This document shows positions 14,144-22,653 of a stretch of DNA of 37,322 nt, piece after piece (the stretch's first letter is position 1; each line of letters opens with the position of its first letter). The notes beneath the pieces are model-generated. The model saw only the letters and a program-made list of their open reading frames with translations. It was not told the DNA's origin and did not search any database. The stretch is from contig JBBSET010000039.1 of the NCBI GenBank assembly GCA_038239485.1, forward strand, positions 1 through 37,322, read 5' to 3'. The stretch is from DASQEH01 sp038239485. GTDB lineage: Bacteria; Actinomycetota; Actinomycetes; Propionibacteriales; Nocardioidaceae. The translations under genes and the position numbers were made by a program.

Positions 14144-14169
14144 CCGCCCGCGTCCAGCAGCCTGGGCGG
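14144..14169. terminator. GC-rich hairpin between convergent genes
   Basis: CCGCCC (14144-14149) pairs with GGGCGG (14164-14169) around a 14-base loop in the gap between the convergent genes ending at 14066 and 14216. It is weak and has no U-run; it may act in both directions. Confidence 0.3.
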
Positions 14170-14215
14170 GTGGTCGCGCAGGGTCGCGCGATGGTCGGGG
14201 ATGTGTGGGAACTTC

Positions 14216-15709
14216 TCAGCCGATTCCGCCGCGATGGTCACCGGCCCGATGCAGGCGCGCCTGGGCGCCCAGCTGCACGACCAGCTTCGCCGCGTCATCC
14301 ACACCGCGGTGCTTGGCCTCCCAGCGGCGACTCCCCTTGGGCAGGTCCAGGAAGACCGTGGCCAGGCCGAGCCGTCGCTGCAGCAGACCCTGCTGGGCCG
14401 ACACGCTCTGTACCCGCGCGTACGGTACGAAGGCGGTCGAGCGACGCCACCGGCCGGCCCGCGAGACCACCCCGGACTCCAGCGACCCAACGCCCAGGAA
14501 ACGCCAGCCGATCGGGTCGACGAGGCGCGCCTTGTCTCCCACGGGCGTGAACGGTGCCCCATCGATGTCGGGGCCGATCACCGCCGCGATCAGCTCCAGT
14601 GCCTTCGCCCGGTCGGCCACGGGGATGAGCGAGGCGCCGTGGTCGAAGTCGGCCCGCCCGCCGGCGATGTCCAGCTTAACTCGGGCCCACCCGAACCGCC
14701 GCCACCAGAAGGGCTCGACCAGGCGTACCCCCTGGATCCGGTCGAAGTCCACGGTGCGGTTGACGGTCGACGTCAGTCCGGAGCTGACGCGGATGCCCGT
14801 GGGAGTCCGGTACAGCTTGAAGTCGGCGTCGCGAAGCATCGAGACGACCTGGCGCCGCAGCTGAGCGACGATGGCGATGGTCACGGGGATGAGGCCGGAC
14901 AGCGCCGCGAGGAATGCCGTCCAGCCGATCACGATCGGCGCCACGACGGCCGCTACGACCCAGACCAGGAAGACGACCCACGCGCTGATCCCGTCGAGCA
15001 GGTTCGACTTGATCACCTGCTCGGTCGAGACCTGCGCGATCAGCACGTCCGGTTGCAGCGCCGGCTCCACCGGACCGGCTGAGCCGTCGGCGGGTGCCGG
15101 GGCCGGCCGCTGCACGCTGGTATGACGCAGGATCTCCGTGCGGAGGGCGACCGCGTCGTCGAGGCGTAGATAGGCCAGATCCACCGATGCCTCGTCACCG
15201 GCGGCCATGTCGAGCCGGACGGCAGCGAGGCCCAGCAGCCGAGGCACCAGCGGCTGGTTGACGTCCACGGACTGGACCCGCTTGAGCCGGACCTGGTTTC
15301 GCTGCTTGGCTAGGACACCACGGTGGAAGAGCAGCGTGCCTGACGCTTCGGCCTGGTCGTCGACGATCGCGAAGCCAGTGGCCCGCCAGGACAGCCAGCC
15401 GCCGAAGATGAGGACGACCGCCACGCCGAGTGTGATCAACGCGGCCCTGCCCAGCAGGGTGAGCTCGAGGTCGCCGTGGACGGCGTGCCATACCCAGGTG
15501 ACCCGGTTGAGGTCGTCGCGGAAGATCCCCGCCGCCACTGCCGACACGCCGCCGATGAGCCGCCAGGACCGCAGGAAGGGCGTGAGCGGATGCAACCGTC
15601 GCATCTGCGTTCCCGGCGGACCCCCGATGAGGCCGGCGTCCGAACCCGCGCCCTCCTCGGCGACCGCTTCGTCGGGCGCGTCCGGCTTCTCGGTGTCCGA
15701 CGACGTCAT
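14216..15709 (-). CDS. Membrane protein with three bacterial PH (bPH2) domains, YdbT-like
   Basis: A 497-residue protein built as in the YdbT/DUF304 family. After an acidic N-terminus of about 45 residues there are hydrophobic helices, then a first bPH2 domain (GFAIVDDQAEASGTLLFHRG...VRLKRVQSVDVNQPL...LGLAAVRLDMA). A second helix pair near the middle is followed by a second bPH2 domain (FKLYRTPTGIRVSSG...VDFDRIQGVRLVEPFW), and a third lies at the C-terminus (SLESGVVSRAGRWRRSTAFVPYARVQSVS...LGLATVFLDLPKG). The start overlaps the stop of the upstream one-domain bPH2 gene as ATGA, so the pair is coupled. Such pairs are widespread in Gram-positive bacteria; their role at the membrane is not established. 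Confidence 0.88.
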   Translation of the reverse strand: MTSSDTEKPDAPDEAVAEEGAGSDAGLIGGPPGTQMRRLHPLTPFLRSWRLIGGVSAVAAGIFRDDLNRVTWVWHAVHGDLELTLLGRAALITLGVAVVLIFGGWLSWRATGFAIVDDQAEASGTLLFHRGVLAKQRNQVRLKRVQSVDVNQPLVPRLLGLAAVRLDMAAGDEASVDLAYLRLDDAVALRTEILRHTSVQRPAPAPADGSAGPVEPALQPDVLIAQVSTEQVIKSNLLDGISAWVVFLVWVVAAVVAPIVIGWTAFLAALSGLIPVTIAIVAQLRRQVVSMLRDADFKLYRTPTGIRVSSGLTSTVNRTVDFDRIQGVRLVEPFWWRRFGWARVKLDIAGGRADFDHGASLIPVADRAKALELIAAVIGPDIDGAPFTPVGDKARLVDPIGWRFLGVGSLESGVVSRAGRWRRSTAFVPYARVQSVSAQQGLLQRRLGLATVFLDLPKGSRRWEAKHRGVDDAAKLVVQLGAQARLHRAGDHRGGIG

Positions 15710-16224
15710 AGCCCTGCCGTCAACGCCTCACCCTTGGCGGCCAGCCGGTCCCGCAGTGCCTGCGCCACGTCGATCGGTAGTCCCGGTATCTCCGCGTCGC
15801 TATCTGCGGAGGCCGTCACCAGGGTGACCGTGGCGATGCCCAGCCGGTTCGCGACCGGGTTCGACCGCACCTGGATCACCTGCATGCGGCCGTACGGGAC
15901 CACAGTCAGCCGGCGGATCACCCGCCCGTGGCGGACCAGAAGGTCCTGCTCGCGCTCGGCGTACCGCCACGACGTCACCATCCGAGGGATCAGGAAGAAC
16001 CAGAGGAAGGCGCAGACCAGGGCCACCACGGCCGCGACGACGCCGAAGGGCCACCAGGCGGCAGCGCCGTGGCTGCCCAGGACGACGCCCAGCCCGAGAA
16101 CGAGGACGGCCAGCAGGGCGAGGCCCGCGACCGGGATCCGGCGCTCGGTGACCAGGCGCGGCGAGACCTGCCGCCAGTCCAGCCCGGGCTCGAGGAAGAG
16201 CGGGTCACTCGGGAGGTCCCTCAC
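15706..16224 (-). CDS. Membrane protein with one bacterial PH domain, YdbS-like
   Basis: A 172-residue partner of the three-domain protein downstream. Two membrane helices (AGLALLAVLVLGLGVVLGS and PFGVVAAVVALVCAFLWFF) are followed by a bPH2 domain (SWRYAEREQDLLVRHGRVIRRLTVVPYGRMQVIQVRSNPVANRLGIATVTLVTAS). The PYGRMQ and GIATVTLVT motifs are the family hallmarks. Its stop overlaps the next start by 4 bases (ATGA), so the two are almost certainly made together and probably form a complex. Confidence 0.88.
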   Translation of the reverse strand: MRDLPSDPLFLEPGLDWRQVSPRLVTERRIPVAGLALLAVLVLGLGVVLGSHGAAAWWPFGVVAAVVALVCAFLWFFLIPRMVTSWRYAEREQDLLVRHGRVIRRLTVVPYGRMQVIQVRSNPVANRLGIATVTLVTASADSDAEIPGLPIDVAQALRDRLAAKGEALTAGL

Positions 16225-16290
16225 GCAGCCACCCTAACGAGACCGCGGGCTCATCAGAGCATTCCGGCATCGGGTTCCTGGCGGCCGGAC

Positions 16291-17046
16291 TCACGCCGAC
16301 CCGTACCGGCGGTCCCGCCGCGCGTAGATGTCGATGGCCTCGTACAGGGTCCGCCGGTTGACGTCCGGCCAGAGCACGTTCATGAAGACCATCTCCGCGT
16401 ACGCGGACTGCCAGAGCATGAAGTTGCTGAAGCGCTGCTCGCCGGACGTGCGCAGCACCATGTCGACATCGGGCAGCTCGGGCACGTACAACGCTCGCGC
16501 GAAGGCACGCTCATCGATCTTGTCGGCCTTGATCCGGCCTTGGGCGACGTCACGGGCGAGGCTCCTGGCAGCGTCAGCGAGCTCCGCGCGCCCGCCGTAG
16601 TTGACGCACATCGTCAGCGTCAGCACAGTGTTGTCGCGAGTCAGCTGCTCTGCTATCTCGAGCTCCTTGATAACGGAGGTCCACAGCTTGGGGCGCCGCC
16701 CAGCCCATCGCACCCGCACGCCCATCTCGTGCATCTCGTCGCGGCGTCGACGGATCACATCGCGGTTGAACCCCATCAGGAAGCGCACCTCGTCGGGCGA
16801 GCGCTTCCAGTTCTCGGTGGAGAAGGCGTACGCCGAGATGCACGACACCCCGGCCTCGATGCCGCCCCTGACCACGTCGAGCAGGGCCGCCTCGCCCATC
16901 TCGTGCCCGGCCGTGCGCGGAAGTCCACGCTGAGCCGCCCACCGGCCGTTGCCGTCCATGATGACGGCGATGTGCTTCGGAACGAGCGCTGAGGGGATAT
17001 TCGGCGGAGAGCTGAACGGTTCGTCGGGGCTCTCCTCACCGGACAT
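16291..17046 (-). CDS. uppS: Isoprenyl transferase (cis-prenyl diphosphate synthase)
   Basis: A 251-residue cis-prenyltransferase that adds isopentenyl units in Z configuration to make the C50-C55 polyprenyl diphosphate carrier used for peptidoglycan and surface polysaccharides. The family signature is clear: HIAVIMDGNGRWA (catalytic Asp), GHEMG, SAYAFSTENWKRS, the basic/acidic C-terminal DMVLRTSGEQRFSNFMLWQSAYAEMVF, and LWPDV. It begins 3 bases after the recO stop and is probably cotranscribed with it. The carrier it supplies is also what the exopolysaccharide locus just beyond recO needs. Confidence 0.97.
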   Translation of the reverse strand: MSGEESPDEPFSSPPNIPSALVPKHIAVIMDGNGRWAAQRGLPRTAGHEMGEAALLDVVRGGIEAGVSCISAYAFSTENWKRSPDEVRFLMGFNRDVIRRRRDEMHEMGVRVRWAGRRPKLWTSVIKELEIAEQLTRDNTVLTLTMCVNYGGRAELADAARSLARDVAQGRIKADKIDERAFARALYVPELPDVDMVLRTSGEQRFSNFMLWQSAYAEMVFMNVLWPDVNRRTLYEAIDIYARRDRRYGSA

Positions 17047-17049
17047 GAG

Positions 17050-17778
17050 TCAACGCTCGACGTGTTCGAGCGAGCGGAGGCTGCGCTCGAGGTGCCATTG
17101 GAGGTAAGCAGCCACGATCCCGCTGGCGGATTTGCGGTAGCGGTGGTCGACGCCTTCGGCGACCGCCCAGTCCCCGCTGAGAAGCGCGCCGAGCAGGGTC
17201 ACCGTCTCGGCCGACGGGTTGGCCGAACCTGGGAGCCGGCAGTTGCCACACAGCATCCCGCCGGCGCCGGCGCTGAAGCTCCGATGGGGACCAGCCGCGC
17301 CGCAGCGCGCGCACTGCTCGAAGCTGGGGGCATACCCTGCCACCGAGAGCGAGCGGAGCAGGAACGAGTCGAGCACCAGCGTCGAGTCGCGCTCGCCCGC
17401 TGCGAGTACTCGCAGCGCACCGACGAGCAGCAGGTACTGCTGGAGCGCCGGCTCCATCTCCTCGGCAACCAGTCGCTCCGCGGTCTCCAGCATCGCGGTG
17501 CCGGCGGTGTAGCGGGCGTAGTCGTGCGAGATCGCCTCCCCGAACGGCGCCAGAGTCTCCGCCTGGGTCACGATGTCGAGCGTTCGCCCCCGAGCGAACT
17601 GGACGTCGACGTGGGTGAACGGCTCGAGCCTCGACCCGAACTTCGACGACGTCCGACGAACACCCTTGCCCACCGCGCGTACCCGCCCGGTGCTGCGGGT
17701 CAGGAACGTGACGATCCGGTCGGACTCGCCCAGCTTCTGGGTGCGCAGGACGACCGCCTCGTCACGGTAGAGGTTCAC
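17050..17778 (-). CDS. recO: DNA repair protein RecO
   Basis: A 242-residue recombination mediator that anneals single strands and, with RecR, loads RecA on SSB-coated DNA. The N-terminal OB-fold begins NLYRDEAVVLRTQKLGESDRIVTFLTRSTGRVRAVGKGVRRTSSKFG, a near-exact family hallmark. The C-terminal helical part carries a four-Cys zinc site (CARCGAAG... and LCGNC). The GTG at 17778 is chosen because the family's N-terminus starts there; the frame opens at 17886 with 36 unrelated residues. It lies directly upstream of uppS with a 3-base gap. The stretch 17779-17940 beyond its start marks the boundary with the polysaccharide locus. Confidence 0.95.
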   Translation of the reverse strand: MNLYRDEAVVLRTQKLGESDRIVTFLTRSTGRVRAVGKGVRRTSSKFGSRLEPFTHVDVQFARGRTLDIVTQAETLAPFGEAISHDYARYTAGTAMLETAERLVAEEMEPALQQYLLLVGALRVLAAGERDSTLVLDSFLLRSLSVAGYAPSFEQCARCGAAGPHRSFSAGAGGMLCGNCRLPGSANPSAETVTLLGALLSGDWAVAEGVDHRYRKSASGIVAAYLQWHLERSLRSLEHVER

Positions 17779-17865
17779 AGGTTCATTGTGCCTGCCAGTC
17801 ACGCACTCGCTTACCGATCGGAGTCTCCAGAACGGCGGCGATCCGGTCGCTAAAAGCACACACTC

Positions 17866-17892
17866 GCGTACTATCAGTGATATCACCTAACA
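17866..17892 (+). promoter_or_regulatory. Candidate control site for the flippase gene, sharing a motif with 30710
   Basis: GCGTACTAT (17866-17874), four bases, then GATA. The same GCGTACTAT-N4-GATA occurs at 30710-30726 before the secreted-protein gene. TACTAT could be a -10 element; no -35 consensus is seen 17 bp upstream. It overlaps the perfect palindrome GTGATATCAC (17877-17886). Confidence 0.45.
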
Positions 17893-17940
17893 TCTAGCGG
17901 GCAGCGCTCGGTCAGGCCGCCGCGCCGCAGCAGCGCCAAC

Positions 17941-19392
17941 TTGATACTCCGTCGACCGCCCTGCACGTTAGACAACCCGGGAGGGGCCGTCATCCTCGGC
18001 ACCCGTCGACCTGAGCCAGGTCGCCATCTGGCGGCCGGGGAGGCCCGCGCACCGTCTCGGGGCTCGACCTCGTTGTTCCACGCCTCCGGCTGGTTCGCGG
18101 CCTCATACGGATTCGCGATAGCCGGATACCTGCTTACCAACGCAGCCGCGAGCCGCCTGTTGGGCAAGAACGACTTCGGGTACTTCGCGCTCACGACGTC
18201 AGCGGCGCTGATCCTCGGACAGGTCGGCCTCGCGGGCTGGCACCGGGCCGGCCTCAGGGAAGCGGCGACCATCGACCTCGGCGACCAACCAGGGCTCGAC
18301 GAGCTCCAACTCGGCTCGCGGATGGTCTACAGCATCCTTCTTCCGGCCGTCGCGTTCGTGTCGGGCTCGATCTCGTGTGCTCTGTTCGTCGCTCAAGGGC
18401 GAGGGGTGGGAGTGGGGTTTCTGTTCGGGGTCCAGGTCGGCCTGCTCGTCGTGGCGAACGGCCACCAGAAGCTGTGGGCGAGCTTCCTTCGGGGGTTCGG
18501 GTTCATCCGGTTCGCCAGCCTCCTCGAGGGCGCCTCAGGGGGCGCCCTGATCGGGATGCTACAAAGCTTCCTCTTGGTGGCGTTGGTTCTCGTGACCCGG
18601 CATGCCAGCCTGCAGCTCGTGCTCACCTGCATGATCGCCAGCTATCTCGCGCCGGTGATCGCGGCCAAGCGGCGAGTAGAGCGGCTCTGGGGGCGCCCCA
18701 GCAGAGGCCCGCGTGCAGTCGGGCTGCGAACCCTCATTGCGCGGAACTGGCGGGTCGCCAGTGCGCAGGTGGCCGCCTTCACCGCTGTCAACGTGGAAGT
18801 CTGGATCGCGGGGGTCGTCTTGTCCGCGACGCAGCTTTCGGAATATTCAGCCGCACAACGCCTGGCGTTCACTGTGGCCATCCCACTCACCGTCCTGCAG
18901 GTGGTCTTCACACCCGCCCTGGCGCGCGAAATCGCCCGCGGCTCGCAGTCACGGCTCCAGGAACTTGTCCGAGCAGGCGCAACCAGCGCTGCCGTCCTCT
19001 CCGGTGTCTTCCTCGTACCCGTGCTGATCTTCCCAGAGCGAACCCTCACTCTCGTCTTCGGTCACGGCTTCGGCTCGGGGGCCACGATCCTGTTCATCCT
19101 GGCTCTTGGTTCGGTGACGAACGTCCTCACCGGGATGTGCAGCGCCCTGATGGTGATGGCCGGATCGGAGGGCATACTCGCCAGGATTCAGTGGCTGTCG
19201 ATCGCTCTGCGACTGGTGCTGGGCATCGTCGCCGCGCAGCTCCTCGGGACTGTCGCGCTGGCCATCTCAGCAGCCGCGGTGAGCTCACTAGCCTGGGCCT
19301 GGCTGGCCGTCTACACCTACCGTCGTCTCGGCATCACCACACTGCCCAGTCTGCGCCCTCATCTTCGTCTGCTCCGGCGGTTGGACGGCTAG
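17941..19392 (+). CDS. Wzx-like polysaccharide flippase
   Basis: A membrane protein of up to 483 residues in the MOP exporter superfamily (polysaccharide/oligosaccharide flippases), which would turn undecaprenyl-linked repeat units to the outer face of the membrane. About 12-14 hydrophobic segments run through its length. The first, GWFAASYGFAIAGYLLTNAAASRLLGKNDFGYFAL, has the G..DFGYFAL pattern typical of Wzx-like first helix pairs, and YSAAQRLAFTVAIPLTVLQVVFTPALA in the middle matches helix 7-8. The start is uncertain. TTG at 17941 opens the frame, but residues 1-38 look non-coding, and a start nearer the first helix is possible; no clear Shine-Dalgarno settles it. The gene is convergent with the main operon (14-base gap), on its own promoter. 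Confidence 0.85.
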   Translation: MILRRPPCTLDNPGGAVILGTRRPEPGRHLAAGEARAPSRGSTSLFHASGWFAASYGFAIAGYLLTNAAASRLLGKNDFGYFALTTSAALILGQVGLAGWHRAGLREAATIDLGDQPGLDELQLGSRMVYSILLPAVAFVSGSISCALFVAQGRGVGVGFLFGVQVGLLVVANGHQKLWASFLRGFGFIRFASLLEGASGGALIGMLQSFLLVALVLVTRHASLQLVLTCMIASYLAPVIAAKRRVERLWGRPSRGPRAVGLRTLIARNWRVASAQVAAFTAVNVEVWIAGVVLSATQLSEYSAAQRLAFTVAIPLTVLQVVFTPALAREIARGSQSRLQELVRAGATSAAVLSGVFLVPVLIFPERTLTLVFGHGFGSGATILFILALGSVTNVLTGMCSALMVMAGSEGILARIQWLSIALRLVLGIVAAQLLGTVALAISAAAVSSLAWAWLAVYTYRRLGITTLPSLRPHLRLLRRLDG

Positions 19393-19406
19393 GCAGAGCG
19401 AGGCGT

Positions 19407-20729
19407 TCACACGTGCGCACCGGAGTGCCTCGAGTGCCCGGCGTCGACGGGTCGCGCTCGGATCGGCGGCACTTCCTCGTCGGGCGACGCGAAGAGCGAC
19501 GCCCAGCACCCGCCCATCAGCAGACAGACCACGGGTGAGAAGAAACCCTCATAGAACTGCAGCGAAAGTATCGCGCCGAGCCCACCGAGGCCTAGGAACA
19601 GTCCATCGCGGATCTGCCGCGTCTGACCGGCAACAAGCCACAAAGGGACGAAATACATCAGAAACAGGAAGAGCAGTCCGCCGGCTAGTCCGAAGAAGAC
19701 CACCGTTGACAGGAGGTGGTTGTGAAGTTCGACAGGAGCGCCGAACCGCGCCTGGGTGTCGGCCGCCCAGGCGGCCCGAGGGTATCCGAAGAGCGCACTA
19801 AAGAGGTTCTGGTGAACGATCGTCTCCAGTCCTAACGTGAACTGTCCCAGTCTGTCGTCGACGTTGTTGGCGAGGGTCTTCTGACCCACGACAGCCTGAA
19901 CCAGCCAGGTGTCCTGGAAGTGTGTCAGCGCCACGCCTGCCACGAATGCCGTCGAGCAGATCGCCACGTAGGCCGGCCTCAGCAAGACGAGCGTCGAGCT
20001 CCGAGCAAGCACCAAGAACGCGACCGTCACGCAGGCCCAGGCAATGAGCCCGGTCCTGGACTGTCCGACCAAGAACGACAGAGCGACCAGGCACATACTG
20101 ACAAGCCAGAAGGAGCGCCTCATGGTCGTGCGAAAGACCAGCAGGTACGACCACGCGATGCAACCCATGATGGCGAGCTCCCCATAGCTGCGAGGCACTC
20201 CCGCGGTCTTGTAGAAGGTGAAGCCGTAGTTGCGACTCGGACGGACGGCCTCGAAAACCCCGACGCCGGTGATACCGACCACGATCATCAGACAGGAGAG
20301 GAGGAGGTAGCCGAGCAGGAAGCTCCTGAAGACCCTCGGGACGCAGCCTGGGGTGAGCGCCATCCACATGAAGCAGACGAACGTGACAACCACGACGAGA
20401 GCACGTCCGGCCAGGTAGGGGAACTCGATGGGTTCCTGGTACCAGAAGACTTTCAGCAGTAGGCAGACGATGATAAGGATGCTCACAACGATGTAGGCCG
20501 AGGCTGCCCTGCGAAGCTTGGCGCTGAGATTGGAGACCGCCGCCAGCTTGAGCACGAAAAGCAACACGATAACGATCGTGGCAGCCGGCGCGAGTCCCGC
20601 TGACAAGCCGCCCGCTGTAGGCCGAGGTATCCAAGGCAGGAGAAACGCGAAGAAGTGCATCGGTCCGAGCCCCAGGCCCGACGAACGGACCCGCACGGAG
20701 CCCACTTGGCCAGCGGCAGCGTGGCTCAT
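19407..20729 (-). CDS. O-antigen polymerase/ligase-like membrane protein (Wzy-like)
   Basis: A 440-residue polytopic protein, last gene of the eight-gene minus-strand operon. It has about 10-12 membrane helices and the family's large outer loop, with the arginine-bearing VGQSRTGLIAWA segment and the hallmark ELHNHLLSTVVFFGLAGGLLFLFLM, where the HNHLL motif sits just before a helix. Wzy enzymes join lipid-linked repeat units on the outside of the membrane. The C-terminal 30 residues are hydrophilic. Its ATG overlaps the stop of the upstream sulfotransferase gene as ATGA. A WaaL-type ligase cannot be separated from Wzy by sequence, but with a flippase and Wzz in the same locus Wzy is the better reading. 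Confidence 0.85.
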   Translation of the reverse strand: MSHAAAGQVGSVRVRSSGLGLGPMHFFAFLLPWIPRPTAGGLSAGLAPAATIVIVLLFVLKLAAVSNLSAKLRRAASAYIVVSILIIVCLLLKVFWYQEPIEFPYLAGRALVVVVTFVCFMWMALTPGCVPRVFRSFLLGYLLLSCLMIVVGITGVGVFEAVRPSRNYGFTFYKTAGVPRSYGELAIMGCIAWSYLLVFRTTMRRSFWLVSMCLVALSFLVGQSRTGLIAWACVTVAFLVLARSSTLVLLRPAYVAICSTAFVAGVALTHFQDTWLVQAVVGQKTLANNVDDRLGQFTLGLETIVHQNLFSALFGYPRAAWAADTQARFGAPVELHNHLLSTVVFFGLAGGLLFLFLMYFVPLWLVAGQTRQIRDGLFLGLGGLGAILSLQFYEGFFSPVVCLLMGGCWASLFASPDEEVPPIRARPVDAGHSRHSGAHV

Positions 20730-21790
20730 GACTTATGCCTCACGATCGCGCGATGAACCTGACGCTGGACGACGAGGTGCCGAACCACCTCGTCGAGTCG
20801 CCGGCGGTAACGCCACGCCCGCGTGGCCGCATGCCTCGAGAGAACGCGGATATGCCGAATACCCGCCAGCCCCACGAACCGCCAGACGTCGGACCTTGTC
20901 GCAGACATGAGCTGGGCACAGGGCCCGTATCCCCATTTGCTCAGCTCACGACGCGCCATCCATTCGACCACGACCGCGTCGCGGCGACCCAGCTCCGACC
21001 GCCACGCGTCCCTGCGTGAGCTCACTCCGGCCCCGCCGACCAGAGGGTGTATCGACGACTCCGTTGTGCCCACGGAGAACTGACGTGCTGCCTGTGGGCG
21101 CGCCGCCTGCTCCAGGAAGGTACCTACGCCATCGAGGACCTCTGCGGGGTCGCTCACCAACCGTTCATAGCGAACGTGGAGTACCCGCCCCTCGGCATTG
21201 GCGGGCGCAAGCCGGGCAATCTCCATGTGCTGTCGCCACAGCCGGGCCGACCAGAGGGAATCATCTCTCCCCATCGTCTCGGCCCGGGAGTAGACCTTCT
21301 GTGTGTGCAGCAGCGAGTTCACGACGCCGCGGCCGTCTCGGTAGCAATGGATGTACTTGGCTCCCGGAAATGTACGTTCGACGACGGCGTCCAGAGCGAG
21401 AGATCGTCCGAGCTTGAGCAGCACCTGGTCTCGACCCTCGTCGAAGCTCGGCGCATAAGCCTTGATGACTTCGGTCAGGGCAGCCGCAACACCGTCCCCT
21501 GACACACGGTCGGCTATCTGCCTGAGAGTCTCAGCGGAAAGGCCGAGGTTGGTTCGCAGTTGTGCGTCGCTCATGAGCAGGCCAAACAGTCGCCGTGTGC
21601 CCATCCGTGAGACTCCCTGGTCACCAAGAACCATCAAGAACTCAGGAAGCCGGAACTCTGGCATCACCAGAAGCGACGGCAACTCAGTGGAGATCATGCT
21701 GGCCAGATGGGTGGACCCGGATCTCGGCGCGTACGTCAGGAAGGCTACGCGCATGCAGCGCCCTCGCGGCTCCGGCGTTCTGGCTCTCAT
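20726..21790 (-). CDS. Sulfotransferase (first of two)
   Basis: A 354-residue PAPS-dependent sulfotransferase. The 5'-phosphosulfate loop is YAPRSGSTHLASMI near the N-terminus, and the 3'-phosphate site is KYIHCYRDGRGVVNSLL near residue 160, with the Arg-Asp and Ser expected. The region YERLVSDPAEVLDGVGTFL is the usual C-terminal landmark. No signal peptide is seen, so it acts in the cytoplasm, presumably on a lipid-linked or nucleotide sugar. The start at 21790 overlaps the previous stop as ATGA; an ATG at 21754 would remove 12 residues and begins directly at RVAFLTYAPRSG. It differs clearly from the second sulfotransferase next to it, so the two probably sulfate different positions. PAPS-making genes are not in the window. 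Confidence 0.88.
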   Translation of the reverse strand: MRARTPEPRGRCMRVAFLTYAPRSGSTHLASMISTELPSLLVMPEFRLPEFLMVLGDQGVSRMGTRRLFGLLMSDAQLRTNLGLSAETLRQIADRVSGDGVAAALTEVIKAYAPSFDEGRDQVLLKLGRSLALDAVVERTFPGAKYIHCYRDGRGVVNSLLHTQKVYSRAETMGRDDSLWSARLWRQHMEIARLAPANAEGRVLHVRYERLVSDPAEVLDGVGTFLEQAARPQAARQFSVGTTESSIHPLVGGAGVSSRRDAWRSELGRRDAVVVEWMARRELSKWGYGPCAQLMSATRSDVWRFVGLAGIRHIRVLSRHAATRAWRYRRRLDEVVRHLVVQRQVHRAIVRHKS

Positions 21791-22653
21791 AGCCGATAGC
21801 CGACTTTCGCGGCTGTGGGCTTGGCGATGGCCGAACAGGCTTCCAGAATCTCGGGCGGCCACCCTGAGTAGTTACCGCTGCTGGCCCTGAAACCGTTGGC
21901 CGCCCGCGTGCTGGCAGCCTCCATTCCCACGTCGTGTGGGTGCTGGTTGAAAGAAAGGACTGCGGGGTCCCACTTCTCTCCAAGGAAGCTGAGGATCTCG
22001 ATGAGCACGGCTTCGGGAGAGCTACACAGCTCCTCGTATCTGATTGCGTACGAGGCCTCGCTGGTCTCATCGAAGTCCACCAGGATCTCAGTCTTGTCCA
22101 CCCAATAGCGTGTAGCCCCGACCCGGATGTCCTCGTTCCGGCGGCAGAATGGCCGGATCGGGTGGTGGAGGACAGTGCCGCCGTTGGTGTGCGAATGCAC
22201 TTGATCGAGCGGGTGCCGGTGGATGGTGACGAACTGAGCCTCCGGAAAGATCTCGACGAGGTGCGGAAGGGCGTCGACGTACGACGGTGACTTGTCCGCC
22301 CACCGCGCCTTGCCAGCCGACCGTGCGTAGTTCTCGAAGAAGTAGGCGCCCAGCCCCTCGATCCGTTGCTCGACGTGCTCACGGTCGAACCCCATCGAGT
22401 CCAGTCCGACCATGGCCCGTTGATCCTTGAGCAGCGACACCAGATGAAGCATGAAATCTGACTCGGGGGGGCATGCAATCCTCGGATGGCTGTCGATCGT
22501 GTAACGAAGTAGCGTGGTCCCGGAGCGATAAACTCCGACAAGAAAGATCGGATGCTCGGACATTGTCGCAGGGACTGCCTGCGTCACTCTCACTGTTGAT
22601 CTTCGCCTCACCAGGTCGACATATACCTGGCGTGGGAGCCGACGCCATTTCAT
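21787..22653 (-). CDS. Sulfotransferase (second of two)
   Basis: A 288-residue PAPS-dependent sulfotransferase of the Sulfotransfer_3 type. It has IFLVGVYRSGTTLLRYTIDSHPRIACPPESDF (phosphosulfate loop with the conserved RSGTT and HP), ADKSPSYVDALPHLVEIFPEAQFVTIHRHPLDQVHS (3'-phosphate site), and YEELCSSPEAVLIEILSFLG towards the end. The ADKSP and HRHPLD motifs are family hallmarks. The ATG at 22653 is chosen because it overlaps the sugar-transferase stop as ATGA; the long extension back to 22932 lies in another gene. Cytoplasmic. Its acceptor is unknown, but its place between the initiating transferase and the polymerase implies the polysaccharide repeat unit. Confidence 0.9.
   Translation of the reverse strand: MKWRRLPRQVYVDLVRRRSTVRVTQAVPATMSEHPIFLVGVYRSGTTLLRYTIDSHPRIACPPESDFMLHLVSLLKDQRAMVGLDSMGFDREHVEQRIEGLGAYFFENYARSAGKARWADKSPSYVDALPHLVEIFPEAQFVTIHRHPLDQVHSHTNGGTVLHHPIRPFCRRNEDIRVGATRYWVDKTEILVDFDETSEASYAIRYEELCSSPEAVLIEILSFLGEKWDPAVLSFNQHPHDVGMEAASTRAANGFRASSGNYSGWPPEILEACSAIAKPTAAKVGYRL

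Noticed and set aside
18375..19538. A 387-codon second frame across the flippase gene
   Set aside because: It is Arg/Ala/Pro/Gly-rich noise; the flippase frame has membrane helices in the right pattern.
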